Assembly: GCF_008974325.1 (NCBI RefSeq)
Contig: NZ_BKCG01000001.1
Span: 1 to 64,000 of the forward strand
Direction: 5' to 3'
Source: Patiriisocius marinus
GTDB taxonomy: Bacteria > Bacteroidota > Bacteroidia > Flavobacteriales > Flavobacteriaceae
DNA: 64,000 nucleotides
Below are positions 7,563 to 15,366 of this stretch, piece by piece. A model generated the notes under the pieces. The model did no database searches. It saw only the letters and a list, made by a program, of their open reading frames with translations, and was not told where the DNA came from. Numbering within the stretch: position 1 is the first letter of the stretch; each line of letters starts with the position of its first letter. The position numbers and the translations under genes are program-made.

Positions 7563-8006
7563 TTAGGTTCTTTTATGATAAATGTAATCACTAATTATAG
7601 GCTCAATTCCTTGATGTTTTAATTCAGAAGTTAATTGTCCTCTGTGATGAGAATAATGATTTGAAATGTGAAATAAAATTTCTTGAATAGTATTATTATA
7701 ATCTACTCCTTTAGAATTTTGATATGAAATATTCACCTGAAAATTCATATTTTGAAGGATAAACTTTGTTGTTTCAAAATTAGATTTGTCTAATTCAATA
7801 CAATCGTTGAGAGGATGTATATCAAATACACCTATAGGCTTTTTATTAGTAATTCTTGAATTCCAAATTTGATGTGCATTAAGAGAATGACACAATAATA
7901 AAGTAGCTTTTTGAGAAACCTTATTAGGATTTTTAACCATTTGATTGATAAAAAGTTGATTCATTTTTAGATGAAAGTCAAAAATATCTGTAAAGAAGTT
8001 TATCAT
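7563..8006 (-). CDS. DinB-family four-helix protein
   Basis: The start is placed at 8006 (MINFFTDIFDF), one base after the upstream stop; longer frames from 8018 or 8039 overlap the previous gene. It shows the DinB/YfiT-like pattern: an early helix with HSLNAHQIWNSR, and a late HHRGQLTSELKHQGIEP segment followed by DYIYHKR. The spaced histidines form the family's metal site. DinB-like proteins are often thiol-dependent metalloenzymes of unknown substrate. It is coupled by 1-bp gaps to the PaiB-like gene upstream and the small protein downstream, so the three genes are likely one transcript. Confidence 0.82.
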   Translation of the reverse strand: MINFFTDIFDFHLKMNQLFINQMVKNPNKVSQKATLLLCHSLNAHQIWNSRITNKKPIGVFDIHPLNDCIELDKSNFETTKFILQNMNFQVNISYQNSKGVDYNNTIQEILFHISNHYSHHRGQLTSELKHQGIEPIISDYIYHKRT

Positions 8007-8007
8007 A

Positions 8008-8619
8008 TTACTGTTCATTCTTATCCATAAATTCTGCAATAGTTTTTTCGTGAAAACTATTGCTTTTTGAGAAATCTGAAATAATCCTTTTTCGCTCTTT
8101 TTCTGTTTTATTCTGGCTTAACTTTTCTTTAAACTGAATTTCATCAATTGTAATTCTGAAAGCAATTATACCTCTAGCCATTTTCGATTTATAATCGTAG
8201 GACAAATCATTCCATTGCTTTAAATATGCAGAATCGAAATTGCTAATCATCTGTTCTAAAATAAGAAAAACTTCTTTTTCATCCTCAACTATTTCAACCT
8301 TTCCGTATGTATGAACCGCTATATAATTCCAAGTAGGTACATTCTGTTTGTTATCATAATATTTTGGGGAAATGTAGGCGTGAGGTTCTGAAAAAATAGT
8401 TAATATTATATTTTCTTCAATATTAATGGTTTGTTCATTGGCTTTTGCAAAATGAGAAGCGAGAACAATATTATCGTCTTTTTTTGTAATTATAAAAGGC
8501 AGATGTGTTGCTATTGGCTTATTTGATTTAGCACTTATCATAACTCCAAAATTAAATCGCTCAATAAATGCAATTGCATCATCAATATTTTCGTTCTTAT
8601 AGTGGTTTGGTGTAAACAT
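8008..8619 (-). CDS. PaiB-family FMN-binding protein
   Basis: The 203-residue protein matches the PaiB family end to end: an MFTPNHYKNE start, THLPF (38-42), LASHFAKAN, SPKYYDNKQNVPTWNYIAVH (about 94-113) and a MARGIIAFRI strand. PaiB-like proteins have an FMN-binding split-barrel fold and were named as negative regulators of sporulation and proteases in Bacillus; their role elsewhere is unclear. It follows the cupin gene by 3 bp and precedes the DinB-like gene by 1 bp. Confidence 0.88.
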   Translation of the reverse strand: MFTPNHYKNENIDDAIAFIERFNFGVMISAKSNKPIATHLPFIITKKDDNIVLASHFAKANEQTINIEENIILTIFSEPHAYISPKYYDNKQNVPTWNYIAVHTYGKVEIVEDEKEVFLILEQMISNFDSAYLKQWNDLSYDYKSKMARGIIAFRITIDEIQFKEKLSQNKTEKERKRIISDFSKSNSFHEKTIAEFMDKNEQ

Positions 8620-8622
8620 ATA

Positions 8623-8940
8623 CTACTCTTTTTCAAAAAATATTAATTCGACAAATGTTCCTTTTGCGATTATTGCTTTATGCTTATTGTCTTCTATACT
8701 TTCAATCCAAAGACCATCTCCCTTTTTATACCTAAGTGTTTTGCCATTAAAATCAATAGTCATTTCACCATCTAAAACAAAACCAATATGCCCTTTAGTG
8801 CACCAATTTTCTTCAATAAAATCATCATAAAACCGTAAAAGTCTTACGCTTTGGTTTCCTTTTGAAAATATTTTTTGTTTAACGCCTTTGTCGGGGGTTT
8901 CCCATTCTATGTTCTTAAAATCAATTCTATACTTGTTCAT
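8623..8940 (-). CDS. Small single-domain cupin protein
   Basis: The 105-residue protein has the two cupin motifs in shortened form: a WCTKGHIGFVLDGEMTIDFNG segment (about 46-66) and a KGDGLWIESIEDNKHKA segment (about 73-89). Only some of the usual metal-binding histidines and glutamates are present (H51, H87), so it may be a sugar or small-molecule binding cupin rather than an oxygenase. It lies 3 bp before the PaiB-like gene and is probably translated with it. A 153-bp gap without visible features separates it from the gene upstream. Confidence 0.82.
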   Translation of the reverse strand: MNKYRIDFKNIEWETPDKGVKQKIFSKGNQSVRLLRFYDDFIEENWCTKGHIGFVLDGEMTIDFNGKTLRYKKGDGLWIESIEDNKHKAIIAKGTFVELIFFEKE

Positions 8941-9093
8941 ATTGTCTCAATATAATTGTATTTTGTCAGGGGATTCTTTACCATTTTTTTAAAAATATTC
9001 AAAACTCTTATCCTGTTATGTCTTTGCAAAAGAATAGGGTAGATATTGATTACTAAGAACAAAACCGAAACGAAGTCGTATGGGTGAAAATCG

Positions 9094-9621
9094 CTATTTG
9101 TAGTTTAAGTTATTTTTCGTTTGATTTTGATGATGTTTTACGTGATAAATCACATTGTACAACATTTCACGTAAGCTAATTTTTTTTAAAAGTGGGTGAG
9201 GAATACACAGTGTGTCTAATTCTTTTTCGGTAAATCTCTCTATTTCCACGTTTAATTGGTCAATTAATTTGCTCAAGGTATTGAGCAATTCCTCTTTTTC
9301 ATTTTCTGATATGACTCCAGGAACATATGGGCTTGGTGCTTTTCCCCCTATATTGAGTTGTTCTAGATAGTCAGTTAATATCTTCTCGTAGGACAGACTA
9401 TTGGTTTCTGTTAGCCCAAATTTATTTTTAATTAATGTATTAGGCATTCCAAATACTTGCACAACTGGATATATACAAAGTACAATATGCTTTAATTGTT
9501 GTCCTGCTGACCATTTGGTTTGATGGGAAAACTCAAATTCATCAATTGTCATCCCACGTATGTATTCTATAAAAGTTCTATGTGAATTTTTAAGAGTATC
9601 TCTTAATTCAGTTTTGTTCAT
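9094..9621 (-). CDS. DinB-superfamily protein
   Basis: This 175-residue soluble protein has a DinB_2 layout: W37 in KWSAGQQLKHIV, where H44 would be the first metal ligand, and a C-terminal NVIYHVKHHQNQ helix giving the second histidine cluster. The middle carries a GGKAPSPYVPGVI loop. It is a second, divergent DinB-like gene in the same cassette. It lies 24 bp downstream of the deoxyribosyltransferase-like gene. Substrate unknown. Confidence 0.8.
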   Translation of the reverse strand: MNKTELRDTLKNSHRTFIEYIRGMTIDEFEFSHQTKWSAGQQLKHIVLCIYPVVQVFGMPNTLIKNKFGLTETNSLSYEKILTDYLEQLNIGGKAPSPYVPGVISENEKEELLNTLSKLIDQLNVEIERFTEKELDTLCIPHPLLKKISLREMLYNVIYHVKHHQNQTKNNLNYK

Positions 9622-9645
9622 ATTTAACTAGGTTTTGATTATTTT

Positions 9646-9987
9646 TTATACTTTCTCAAGTGAGATTTGGTCGATGTTGTAATAAACGGGTAATCCTTTT
9701 CCTTTAAATATTTCAACCTCTTGGTCTGCTCCAATTGAAGCACCTCCAATTCTCAGAACAGCATCACACTTATGAGCCATTGCCAATGATATTGGCATCA
9801 TTAATTCTTCAAATTTATCAAAGCCTACAGTTTCAATAATTGGCAATGCCACATTAACACCTATAACTGGAATATGACCTTTTAGATGAACTTCATATGC
9901 AACTTTGTTCATTTTTTTATGGTTTTGTTTCCATTTCTCTCTGTTCTTTGAACCTGAAGTATATGGTCCTGCAATCATTATATACAT
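9646..9987 (-). CDS. DUF4406 nucleoside 2-deoxyribosyltransferase-like protein
   Basis: The start is set at 9987 (MYIMIAGPYTSG), giving 113 residues; a frame from 10098 would add 37 residues lying wholly inside the upstream gene. The MIAGPYTSG start, a long helix, a GVNVALPIIE loop and the AHKCDAVLRIGGASIGADQEVEIFKGKGLPVYY core are typical of the DUF4406 nucleoside-deoxyribosyltransferase-like fold. Its ATG overlaps the stop of the 63-residue membrane protein gene (TAATG), indicating translational coupling. Whether it is an enzyme is not known. Confidence 0.83.
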   Translation of the reverse strand: MYIMIAGPYTSGSKNREKWKQNHKKMNKVAYEVHLKGHIPVIGVNVALPIIETVGFDKFEELMMPISLAMAHKCDAVLRIGGASIGADQEVEIFKGKGLPVYYNIDQISLEKV

Positions 9988-10178
9988 TAGCGGTCGTTTT
10001 TCCGAATGAATTCTTTTTTGTACAAGTAAAACCCTATACACAACAATGAAATAAATATCAAAGAGGTGGGTATCCAAATTGTGTCTACCCATAACCAATG
10101 AACTCCATCTTTATTACCCTTGAATGGTACACAAATGATTAATAGAAACATTGCGAAGTACAATAAATTACTTTTCAT
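9987..10178 (-). CDS. Small two-span membrane protein
   Basis: This 63-residue protein has a hydrophobic N-terminal segment (LLYFAMFLLIICVPF, about 5-19) and a second span (WIPTSLIFISLLCIGFYLY, about 35-53), followed by a basic KKEFIRKNDR tail. No family is recognised. Its TAA overlaps the start of the DUF4406 gene, so the two are translated together. The 113-bp gap between it and the LuxR-type gene shows no attC-like structure. Confidence 0.65.
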   Translation of the reverse strand: MKSNLLYFAMFLLIICVPFKGNKDGVHWLWVDTIWIPTSLIFISLLCIGFYLYKKEFIRKNDR

Positions 10179-10291
10179 AATACATTTAATTTTAAGTAAA
10201 AATTTATGGCACGCAATATCTATATTAGAACAAAGTTGAACAAATATTGGGGGGTTGATAAAGGGTTGAACATTTTCTGATTAACTGAATA

Positions 10292-10741
10292 TCAATAATT
10301 TGCTTTTGACTTCAATTCGTTCCTGCTTTGGATGTTCAGTTTTTTATATATTTGGTTAATGTGTGATTTGAGAGTACTTTGTTCGATAAATAGCTTGGTC
10401 ATTATTTCTTTATTCGTTTTTCCCAAAATAATTAGATCATAAACCACTCTTTGTCTCTCGGTCAAATCATTAAGCAGTTCACTAATTCTTTCATTTTTAG
10501 ATTTGGAATGTTCTCTGATTTGGTTTGAAAGGCTTGAAATTTTCCTTCTGTTAACTTGAAAATAAAGTGCAACAAAGAATGAGCTAACAACCACCATTGC
10601 AAAAATTAGGACTGGGTAATTGCCCAAAACCAATTTGATTTCCCCATCATTTGACCTTATAGAAATTGCTATGGATGATAATACAATCGCAATTACTAAA
10701 AGAAACTTTTGATATTTTGATAAAATTTTTTCCAAATTCAT
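10292..10741 (-). CDS. Membrane-anchored LuxR-type HTH regulator
   Basis: The 149-residue protein starts with two hydrophobic spans (about 13-28 and 40-60), then a short helical linker, and ends in a LuxR/GerE helix-turn-helix (about 88-149): LTERQRVVYDLIILGKTNKE, LFIEQSTLKSHINQIYKKLN. It lacks a receiver or sensor domain, so its signal is unclear. It is the first gene of the eight-gene cassette (45 bp from the core at 10,795) and could control the genes downstream. Confidence 0.83.
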   Translation of the reverse strand: MNLEKILSKYQKFLLVIAIVLSSIAISIRSNDGEIKLVLGNYPVLIFAMVVVSSFFVALYFQVNRRKISSLSNQIREHSKSKNERISELLNDLTERQRVVYDLIILGKTNKEIMTKLFIEQSTLKSHINQIYKKLNIQSRNELKSKANY

Positions 10742-10785
10742 CTTAATTAAGGTTCAATTATTCTAATTTTTTTTGATCTGGGAAT

Positions 10786-10925
10786 GACACACAACGGTTT
10801 TGTATAAGATTAGTTGCGTGTTTTAAGCACTAAAGTTAGCAAATAAATCACAGATAGAAAATCCGCGAGGATTTTCGTAAGTAGGCTCGTACCAAGCAAT
10901 TAATTTTATACGTTGTTGCCAGTAG
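10786..10925 (-). repeat. attC-like site 7
   Basis: The left core GACACACAAC (10786-10795) is complementary to the core at 7246. The right core is GTTGCCAGTAG (10915-10925). The tip hairpin is GAAAATCC-GCGA-GGATTTTC (10857-10876). Relative to sites 4 and 5, the G-C pair at 6131/6142 is an A-T pair here (10861/10872). Confidence 0.8.
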
Positions 10926-10929
10926 TTTT

Positions 10930-11973
10930 TTATTTCATTCGTTCAATTAAAATGAGATAAAACTCACCAAATTTCGAATACATTTCTCTGGTATTTTCAT
11001 ATTCTTTTAAAATTTCTACTATATTTTCTACTAATGAAAACCCAATTGATTTTTCGTAGTTTAAAAGTTTTTTAGCCTTTTCTGTTCCAAAATATTTATT
11101 TGCTATTCTTATTGTTATTGCCCTTATTACAAGTTCGTTAAATAGATATTTCCATTCTCCATAAGCCTGGGATTTTCCATCTTTTTTTAATCTTTCATTG
11201 TAATATTTCTCTTTAATAGTCTCAATTTCTTTTTGAAATTTTTCCGTTAGAGGATTTACGAATGAATGACCAAATTCGTGTAATATCATATCCATTTCAA
11301 GATATTCTTTCTCAAAATATGGTATATGTTCAATTTCTCCATTTGGTCCAATTATAGCATAAACTTCAATTTTTCCATCTGCAATGAATTTTGAATTAAA
11401 ACCTCCCGAATGAACTAATGGTGATAGAATTAAATTGTAGGAACCCAATTCACTTCCGTAATATTCTTCTAAATAAGCTGGAAGATGTTGAATAGATTTA
11501 GATTGTTTAACTTGATTAATTACTTTCTCATTCAATGCTTTTATTTCACTTAAGTAGGCTTGAAATAATGAATCTTGATTAAAGGAAATAAGTTCTTTTT
11601 TGAATTTTCTAATTAAATAGACTCCTTTGCTTTCATCAAAAGGTGCTGGATTTACGACTTCTCTTACTTTAGTCAATTCGGGAAATTCTCCGAACTGTAG
11701 AACCCAATCTGTAACATTATTAAAATTAAAATCGTGTTTTTTTGATAATGTATCAAACAAAGCTACTGCCTTATGGTTTTTAAGTGCTTTAAATTTATTG
11801 TTCAGCTTTGATTTGTAAAGATTATCGTGGTTATTGATTAAAAAGTAATTGTCTAAAAATGCTATTGAATAGATGGTCTCTATCCTTTCGTCAATTGTTA
11901 TGTTCAATTCCGATTCTTGTCCGATACATTTTAATGAAACTAAAAGTAGAATTAGGAAAATAGTTTTTTTCAT
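10930..11973 (-). CDS. Secreted zinc metallopeptidase-like protein (DUF4932-like)
   Basis: The 347-residue protein has a signal peptide (1-18, ending KCIG) and an HEFGH zinc-protease motif at 232-236 within ILHEFGHSFVNPLTEKF. A likely third ligand region is FNELVIRAITIRIANKYFG. Upstream are LSPLVHSGGF and an IIGPNGE strand. This arrangement resembles DUF4932 proteins as I remember them, which carry the HExxHSFVNPL segment. It has no T9SS tail, so it is probably periplasmic. It is the only gene in the last cassette (10915-12015), and its ATG is 42 bp from the core. Confidence 0.72.
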   Translation of the reverse strand: MKKTIFLILLLVSLKCIGQESELNITIDERIETIYSIAFLDNYFLINNHDNLYKSKLNNKFKALKNHKAVALFDTLSKKHDFNFNNVTDWVLQFGEFPELTKVREVVNPAPFDESKGVYLIRKFKKELISFNQDSLFQAYLSEIKALNEKVINQVKQSKSIQHLPAYLEEYYGSELGSYNLILSPLVHSGGFNSKFIADGKIEVYAIIGPNGEIEHIPYFEKEYLEMDMILHEFGHSFVNPLTEKFQKEIETIKEKYYNERLKKDGKSQAYGEWKYLFNELVIRAITIRIANKYFGTEKAKKLLNYEKSIGFSLVENIVEILKEYENTREMYSKFGEFYLILIERMK

Positions 11974-12003
11974 ATTGTTATTGAATTCTGGTCGTTTTCT
12001 TAA

Positions 12004-12015
12004 ATTACTGGCAAC
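12004..12015 (-). repeat. Terminal cassette core at the right end of the array
   Basis: ATTACTGGCAAC is complementary at 11 of 12 bases to GTTGCCAGTAGT at 10,915, so it is the opening core of the last cassette. Only TCGTTATATGATG resembles the outer arm of an attC site beyond it; no second core follows. This is the boundary between array and core genome. Confidence 0.6.
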
Positions 12016-12025
12016 TCGTTATATG

Positions 12026-12140
12026 ATGACATTTGTCATGGTTATCCCGTAAAATAAACAGGATAACAATGGAAAGTCGTCATGGTTATCCCGTAAATGT
12101 ACATGTTATTTTTATAAAGTTATTTACGGGAATCCGTAAC
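12026..12140. repeat. Direct and inverted repeats at the array boundary, attI-like candidate
   Basis: A 19-bp direct repeat GTCATGGTTATCCCGTAAA occurs at 12035-12053 and 12079-12097. An inverted half TTTACGGGA lies at 12123-12131. A palindrome ATGACATTTGTCAT (12026-12039) and a GTTATCC/GGATAAC pair (12041-12047, 12061-12067) overlap it. Direct repeats beside a single core box recall attI sites, but this region could also hold regulatory or terminator structure between mpl and the array. Confidence 0.4.
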
Positions 12141-12208
12141 AGCCAAAAAATAAATTAAATAACCATTTACAACCCCTTAAAATTTCCGAAGTACTACAAA
12201 CTACTCGA

Positions 12209-13564
12209 TTACTTTAAATAGTTTTTAACCTCATCAAAATCTAGCCCACCGTAGTTTCCGCTACTCATTAGCAATAAAGAGGTGTCCTTAAAATCTTGCG
12301 TGTATAGGTATGTTTTAAAATCGGCCGGATTTGTAAAAACAGTTAAGTCGTCTCTATCAAAAGCTGCCTCTATTTGTTCCTGTTTTATATCCTGCAACCC
12401 TTTAATCATTACTGCGTGCGGAGAGTAAAATACTACTGCCGTATCTGCCGCATCGAGTGCGCCTTTGTATTGCGATAAAAACTCAGGGTTTAAACTACTG
12501 TAAGTATGTAATTCTAAACAAGCAACAAGCTTGCGCTCTGGATATTGATTTTTAACCGCTTGTGTGGTGGCACGCACTTTACTTGGCGAGTGTGCAAAAT
12601 CCTTATAAGCGATTGCCGTTTTAGTTTCGGCTATTTTTTCTAAACGCTTGCTCGCTCCTTTAAAAGTAGCAATTGCCTCATAGAAATCTTCTTGCTGAAC
12701 GCCCATCAATTGGCAGACCCATCGTGCGCCTTCCAGATTGTTTAAATTATGTTTTCCAAAAACTTCAATTGGCATTGGCCCATCAAAAGTTTCTAGTAAT
12801 GTTTCGCCGTCCACCACTTCGTAAGCAGGAGTGGTGTATGGATATTTTTTAATTTGGCTTTCGGTCGCTTCAACAATTCGTTTTACTTCTGGGTCTTCTT
12901 CATTATAGATAATGGCGCCACCATTTGTAATTTCGGTTAAAAAAATCTCAAACTGTTCTACATAATTTTCATAGGTAGGAAACACATTAATATGGTCCCA
13001 AGCTACACCGCTTAATAAGGCGATATTAGGTTTGTATAAATGAAATTTTGGGCGTCTGTCTATAGGCGACGATAAGTACTCATCACCCTCTAGAACCATA
13101 AAATCGTTTTCCTCCGTTAAGTGCACCATTGTATCAAAACCTTCCAGTTGTGCCCCTACCATATAATCTACTTCCTTGTCGTGATAATGCATCACATGCA
13201 GTATCATAGATGTAATGGTGGTTTTACCATGGGAGCCACCTATTACCACACGTGTTTTATTTTTAGACTGCTCGTATAAAAACTCTGGGTAGCTATAAAT
13301 TTTAAGTCCTAGTTCTTTAGCGCGAAGCAACTCTGGGTTGTCTGCTTTTGCGTGCATTCCTAAAATAATAGCATCTAAATCTGCCGTTATCTTTTCTGGA
13401 AACCATCCATAAGCTTCAGGCAATAACCCCTTAGCCTCTAGGCGCGACTTAGAGGGATCAAACACCTCATCATCACTTCCTGTAATCTGTTCTCCTTTAT
13501 TATGTAATGCCAGCGCAAGATTATGCATTGCACTTCCGCCAATAGCTATAAAATGAATTTTCAT
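12209..13564 (-). CDS. mpl: Mpl-type UDP-N-acetylmuramate:peptide ligase (murein recycling)
   Basis: The 451-residue Mur-ligase-family enzyme joins recycled murein tripeptide to UDP-MurNAc in the cytoplasm. It has an N-terminal Rossmann-like domain (IHFIAIGGSAMHNLA), the ATP-binding loop GSHGKTT (110-116), an EGDEYLSSPIDRRPKF segment characteristic of Mpl rather than MurC, the DHINVFP motif, and a C-terminal domain with KDFAHSPSKVRAT. It is the first core gene beside the cassette array. Anhydro-MurNAc kinase, another recycling enzyme, is encoded at 59,681-60,754. Confidence 0.9.
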   Translation of the reverse strand: MKIHFIAIGGSAMHNLALALHNKGEQITGSDDEVFDPSKSRLEAKGLLPEAYGWFPEKITADLDAIILGMHAKADNPELLRAKELGLKIYSYPEFLYEQSKNKTRVVIGGSHGKTTITSMILHVMHYHDKEVDYMVGAQLEGFDTMVHLTEENDFMVLEGDEYLSSPIDRRPKFHLYKPNIALLSGVAWDHINVFPTYENYVEQFEIFLTEITNGGAIIYNEEDPEVKRIVEATESQIKKYPYTTPAYEVVDGETLLETFDGPMPIEVFGKHNLNNLEGARWVCQLMGVQQEDFYEAIATFKGASKRLEKIAETKTAIAYKDFAHSPSKVRATTQAVKNQYPERKLVACLELHTYSSLNPEFLSQYKGALDAADTAVVFYSPHAVMIKGLQDIKQEQIEAAFDRDDLTVFTNPADFKTYLYTQDFKDTSLLLMSSGNYGGLDFDEVKNYLK

Positions 13565-13703
13565 AGAATGTAATTCAGTAATTAAAATTTATAATTCAAA
13601 GTTACGGTATTTCTTGAGTTCCGAAATATGCTACATTGGAAGATTTGAGCTTTTATAAACACCATAGCTCATGAGTAAAACACTTAAAATTTCAGAAAAG
13701 AAG

Positions 13704-14657
13704 TTACATTACTTGAAGTACTTTTTTCTCTTCAAGAGCTTCTTTAAAGTCTGGCCTGCTAGCTAATGCTTTATCAATCCAAGTTAAAGCTTGTTGCTTA
13801 TCTCCAATGTTTTTGTAAATCTGTGCCATCCTAAAATACGCCCAATCCTTAGGCACACCATCTTTAATAGAGTGGTTTTTTACATAAGCCTGTAGGCATT
13901 GCAGCCCCAATTGCGCATCGAGATTGTATTGTGCCGCGACTTTCCCTATCTGGTAGTTTAACGTATTGCGTTTGTGTATTTCTAACGATTTTTGTGCCGT
14001 TTCAATCGCCTCTTTAGGTTGGTTATTATTTTCGTAATGGGTAGCAAGTTTTTCGTACGTATGTGGCGAACCGCCTATTTCGATGGCTTTTTTGTAGAAA
14101 GTTTCGGCATCTTTTGGGCGCTTATTATATTCTGCTATGTAGCCATTAGCCAAGTAACCATCTACTGCCGAAATTTCCAACAACTCATTTGCAAAACCAA
14201 TAGCCTTCTCTTCACTTCCACCAATTATAGATGGCAACTGAATGTAGAATTCTACTAATGCCCAGCGAACATCAATATGTTTTGGGTCTAATGTAGCTGC
14301 AGTTTCAAAGGAGTCTTTAATATCATTAATATAAAGTACCGCACGCAGCCTGCTAATTTCGAGTGCTTTCATACCCATTGCGCCACCATATTTAAAGTGG
14401 AAATTTGCGCTATTTGGAAACTCGTCTTTAAGATCTTCGTAATAATCAATAGCGTCATCCCATTCCTTTGCATATCCTGCAATATCACCTAAGTACTCTC
14501 TTGTTTTAACGTGATCTGGATTTGCTTTAAGATAGGTTTTAAAAAGTGGTTTTGCCTTGCTGAAATTTTCCTGCTTGAATAATTGTTCTGCCTTTTCAAA
14601 AGAAGACTGAGCGACTAAAAGTGAGGGGATACATAAAAGTAAAAAAAGGTATTTCAT
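13704..14657 (-). CDS. Secreted TPR-repeat protein
   Basis: The 317-residue protein has a signal peptide (1-17, ending LLVAQ) and about six tetratricopeptide-like helical pairs (for example 20-52, 54-86, 183-216, 217-250, 272-305). The early pairs are regular; the middle insertion (about 95-150) is longer than a TPR. No lipobox follows the signal, so it is probably periplasmic. TPR proteins act as scaffolds; no partner can be named. A 139-bp gap separates it from mpl and an 88-bp gap from the DUF4136 gene. Confidence 0.8.
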   Translation of the reverse strand: MKYLFLLLCIPSLLVAQSSFEKAEQLFKQENFSKAKPLFKTYLKANPDHVKTREYLGDIAGYAKEWDDAIDYYEDLKDEFPNSANFHFKYGGAMGMKALEISRLRAVLYINDIKDSFETAATLDPKHIDVRWALVEFYIQLPSIIGGSEEKAIGFANELLEISAVDGYLANGYIAEYNKRPKDAETFYKKAIEIGGSPHTYEKLATHYENNNQPKEAIETAQKSLEIHKRNTLNYQIGKVAAQYNLDAQLGLQCLQAYVKNHSIKDGVPKDWAYFRMAQIYKNIGDKQQALTWIDKALASRPDFKEALEEKKVLQVM

Positions 14658-14745
14658 TTTGTGCTATTTCCGAAGAGTAAAAATATTCTTTTATCATGTA
14701 ACTGTGGCTACTTATTGAAGTATTAACAGCATATACGCTTAAATA

Positions 14746-15270
14746 TTATTTCTTTTCTGGTGGAAATTTAGCTAAAATTTTAAAAACCATTTTAGTAAAA
14801 TGCGCTTCTTTTTGCTCAGGCGTAGCGCGTTCACTTATAGATTCCACTAAGCTACCTTGCCACACTAAGGGCTCGTTTGCTGTTGCTTGGAAAACTTCTA
14901 TAGTTAGTTCTTGCTCTAGTTGTTTTGGGCCAATTGGGATACCCACTCCTCCACCTACTGAAATCCCACCTCCTCCAGAACCTACACCAATACCTAGTGT
15001 ATTACGAGAGCTCGTCAAAGCTTCGTTGACGTAATACTTAATATAAAATTGGTTGTAATCTGTAAGCTGCCATCCTTTAGCTACAAGTGAGCTATCGACA
15101 GCTATTTCAATACGCCTATTATCAAGATCATTTAAACCGGTGTTTTCAGCTTTGTAAAACTGAAAGGTTTTAATGGTATCAAAGTCGGTTTTTTTATCGT
15201 AATCTATTGCAACACTAGCACCACAAGAAGTTAACAGTATAGCAGTGATAAAAACATATAAAAATTTCAT
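14746..15270 (-). CDS. DUF4136-family lipoprotein
   Basis: The start is moved to 15,270 (MKFLYVFITAILLTSCG), which puts the lipobox LTSC at residues 13-16; a start at 15,288 adds only MQKVNP. The mature protein begins with the DUF4136 opening YDKKTDFDTIKTFQFYKAEN and contains a glycine-rich stretch (about residues 95-115). The C-terminus has a WQGSLVESISERATPEQKEA segment typical of the family. It should be anchored to the cell envelope; function unknown. Confidence 0.85.
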   Translation of the reverse strand: MKFLYVFITAILLTSCGASVAIDYDKKTDFDTIKTFQFYKAENTGLNDLDNRRIEIAVDSSLVAKGWQLTDYNQFYIKYYVNEALTSSRNTLGIGVGSGGGGISVGGGVGIPIGPKQLEQELTIEVFQATANEPLVWQGSLVESISERATPEQKEAHFTKMVFKILAKFPPEKK

Positions 15271-15366
15271 AGGGTTTACTTTTTGCATTAAGATAGCAAA
15301 AAGTAAACCATAGATTTAATGCTTTTATTGTTTTATGATTTTTTTAGTAGAAACTGAATTCAAAAA

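Larger units (their letters stand above)
1..12015 (-). mobile_element. Integron-like gene cassette array without integrase (CALIN-like)
   Basis: Seven 125-140 bp imperfect palindromes alternate with genes that all read on the minus strand. Each palindrome is bordered by an AAC core on the left and a GTT core on the right. The cores at the two ends of each cassette are complementary: 244 with 2178 (12/13), 2296 with 3815 (10/10), 3933 with 4701 (9/10), 4822 with 6065 (10/11), 6184 with 7128 (13/14), 7246 with 10795 (9/10), 10915 with 12015 (11/12). The two ends of a single palindrome are not complementary. Integron attC sites behave this way, because a cassette's first bases and the start of its own attC pair in the excised circle. 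Each site lies downstream of its gene. No integrase is in the window. The array continues past the left edge. Confidence 0.75.

Noticed and set aside
9646..10098. 150-residue form of the DUF4406 protein
   Set aside because: The first 37 residues are encoded inside the upstream small gene and lack the MIAGPY start; the coupled TAATG start at 9,987 fits better.
121..10925. The palindromes as MITE or REP elements
   Set aside because: Outer ends of one palindrome do not match each other and no target duplications are seen; complementarity is between cassette ends, which fits attC.
12026..12140. Direct repeats as a small CRISPR array
   Set aside because: Only two full copies and one inverted half, no regular spacers, no cas genes.
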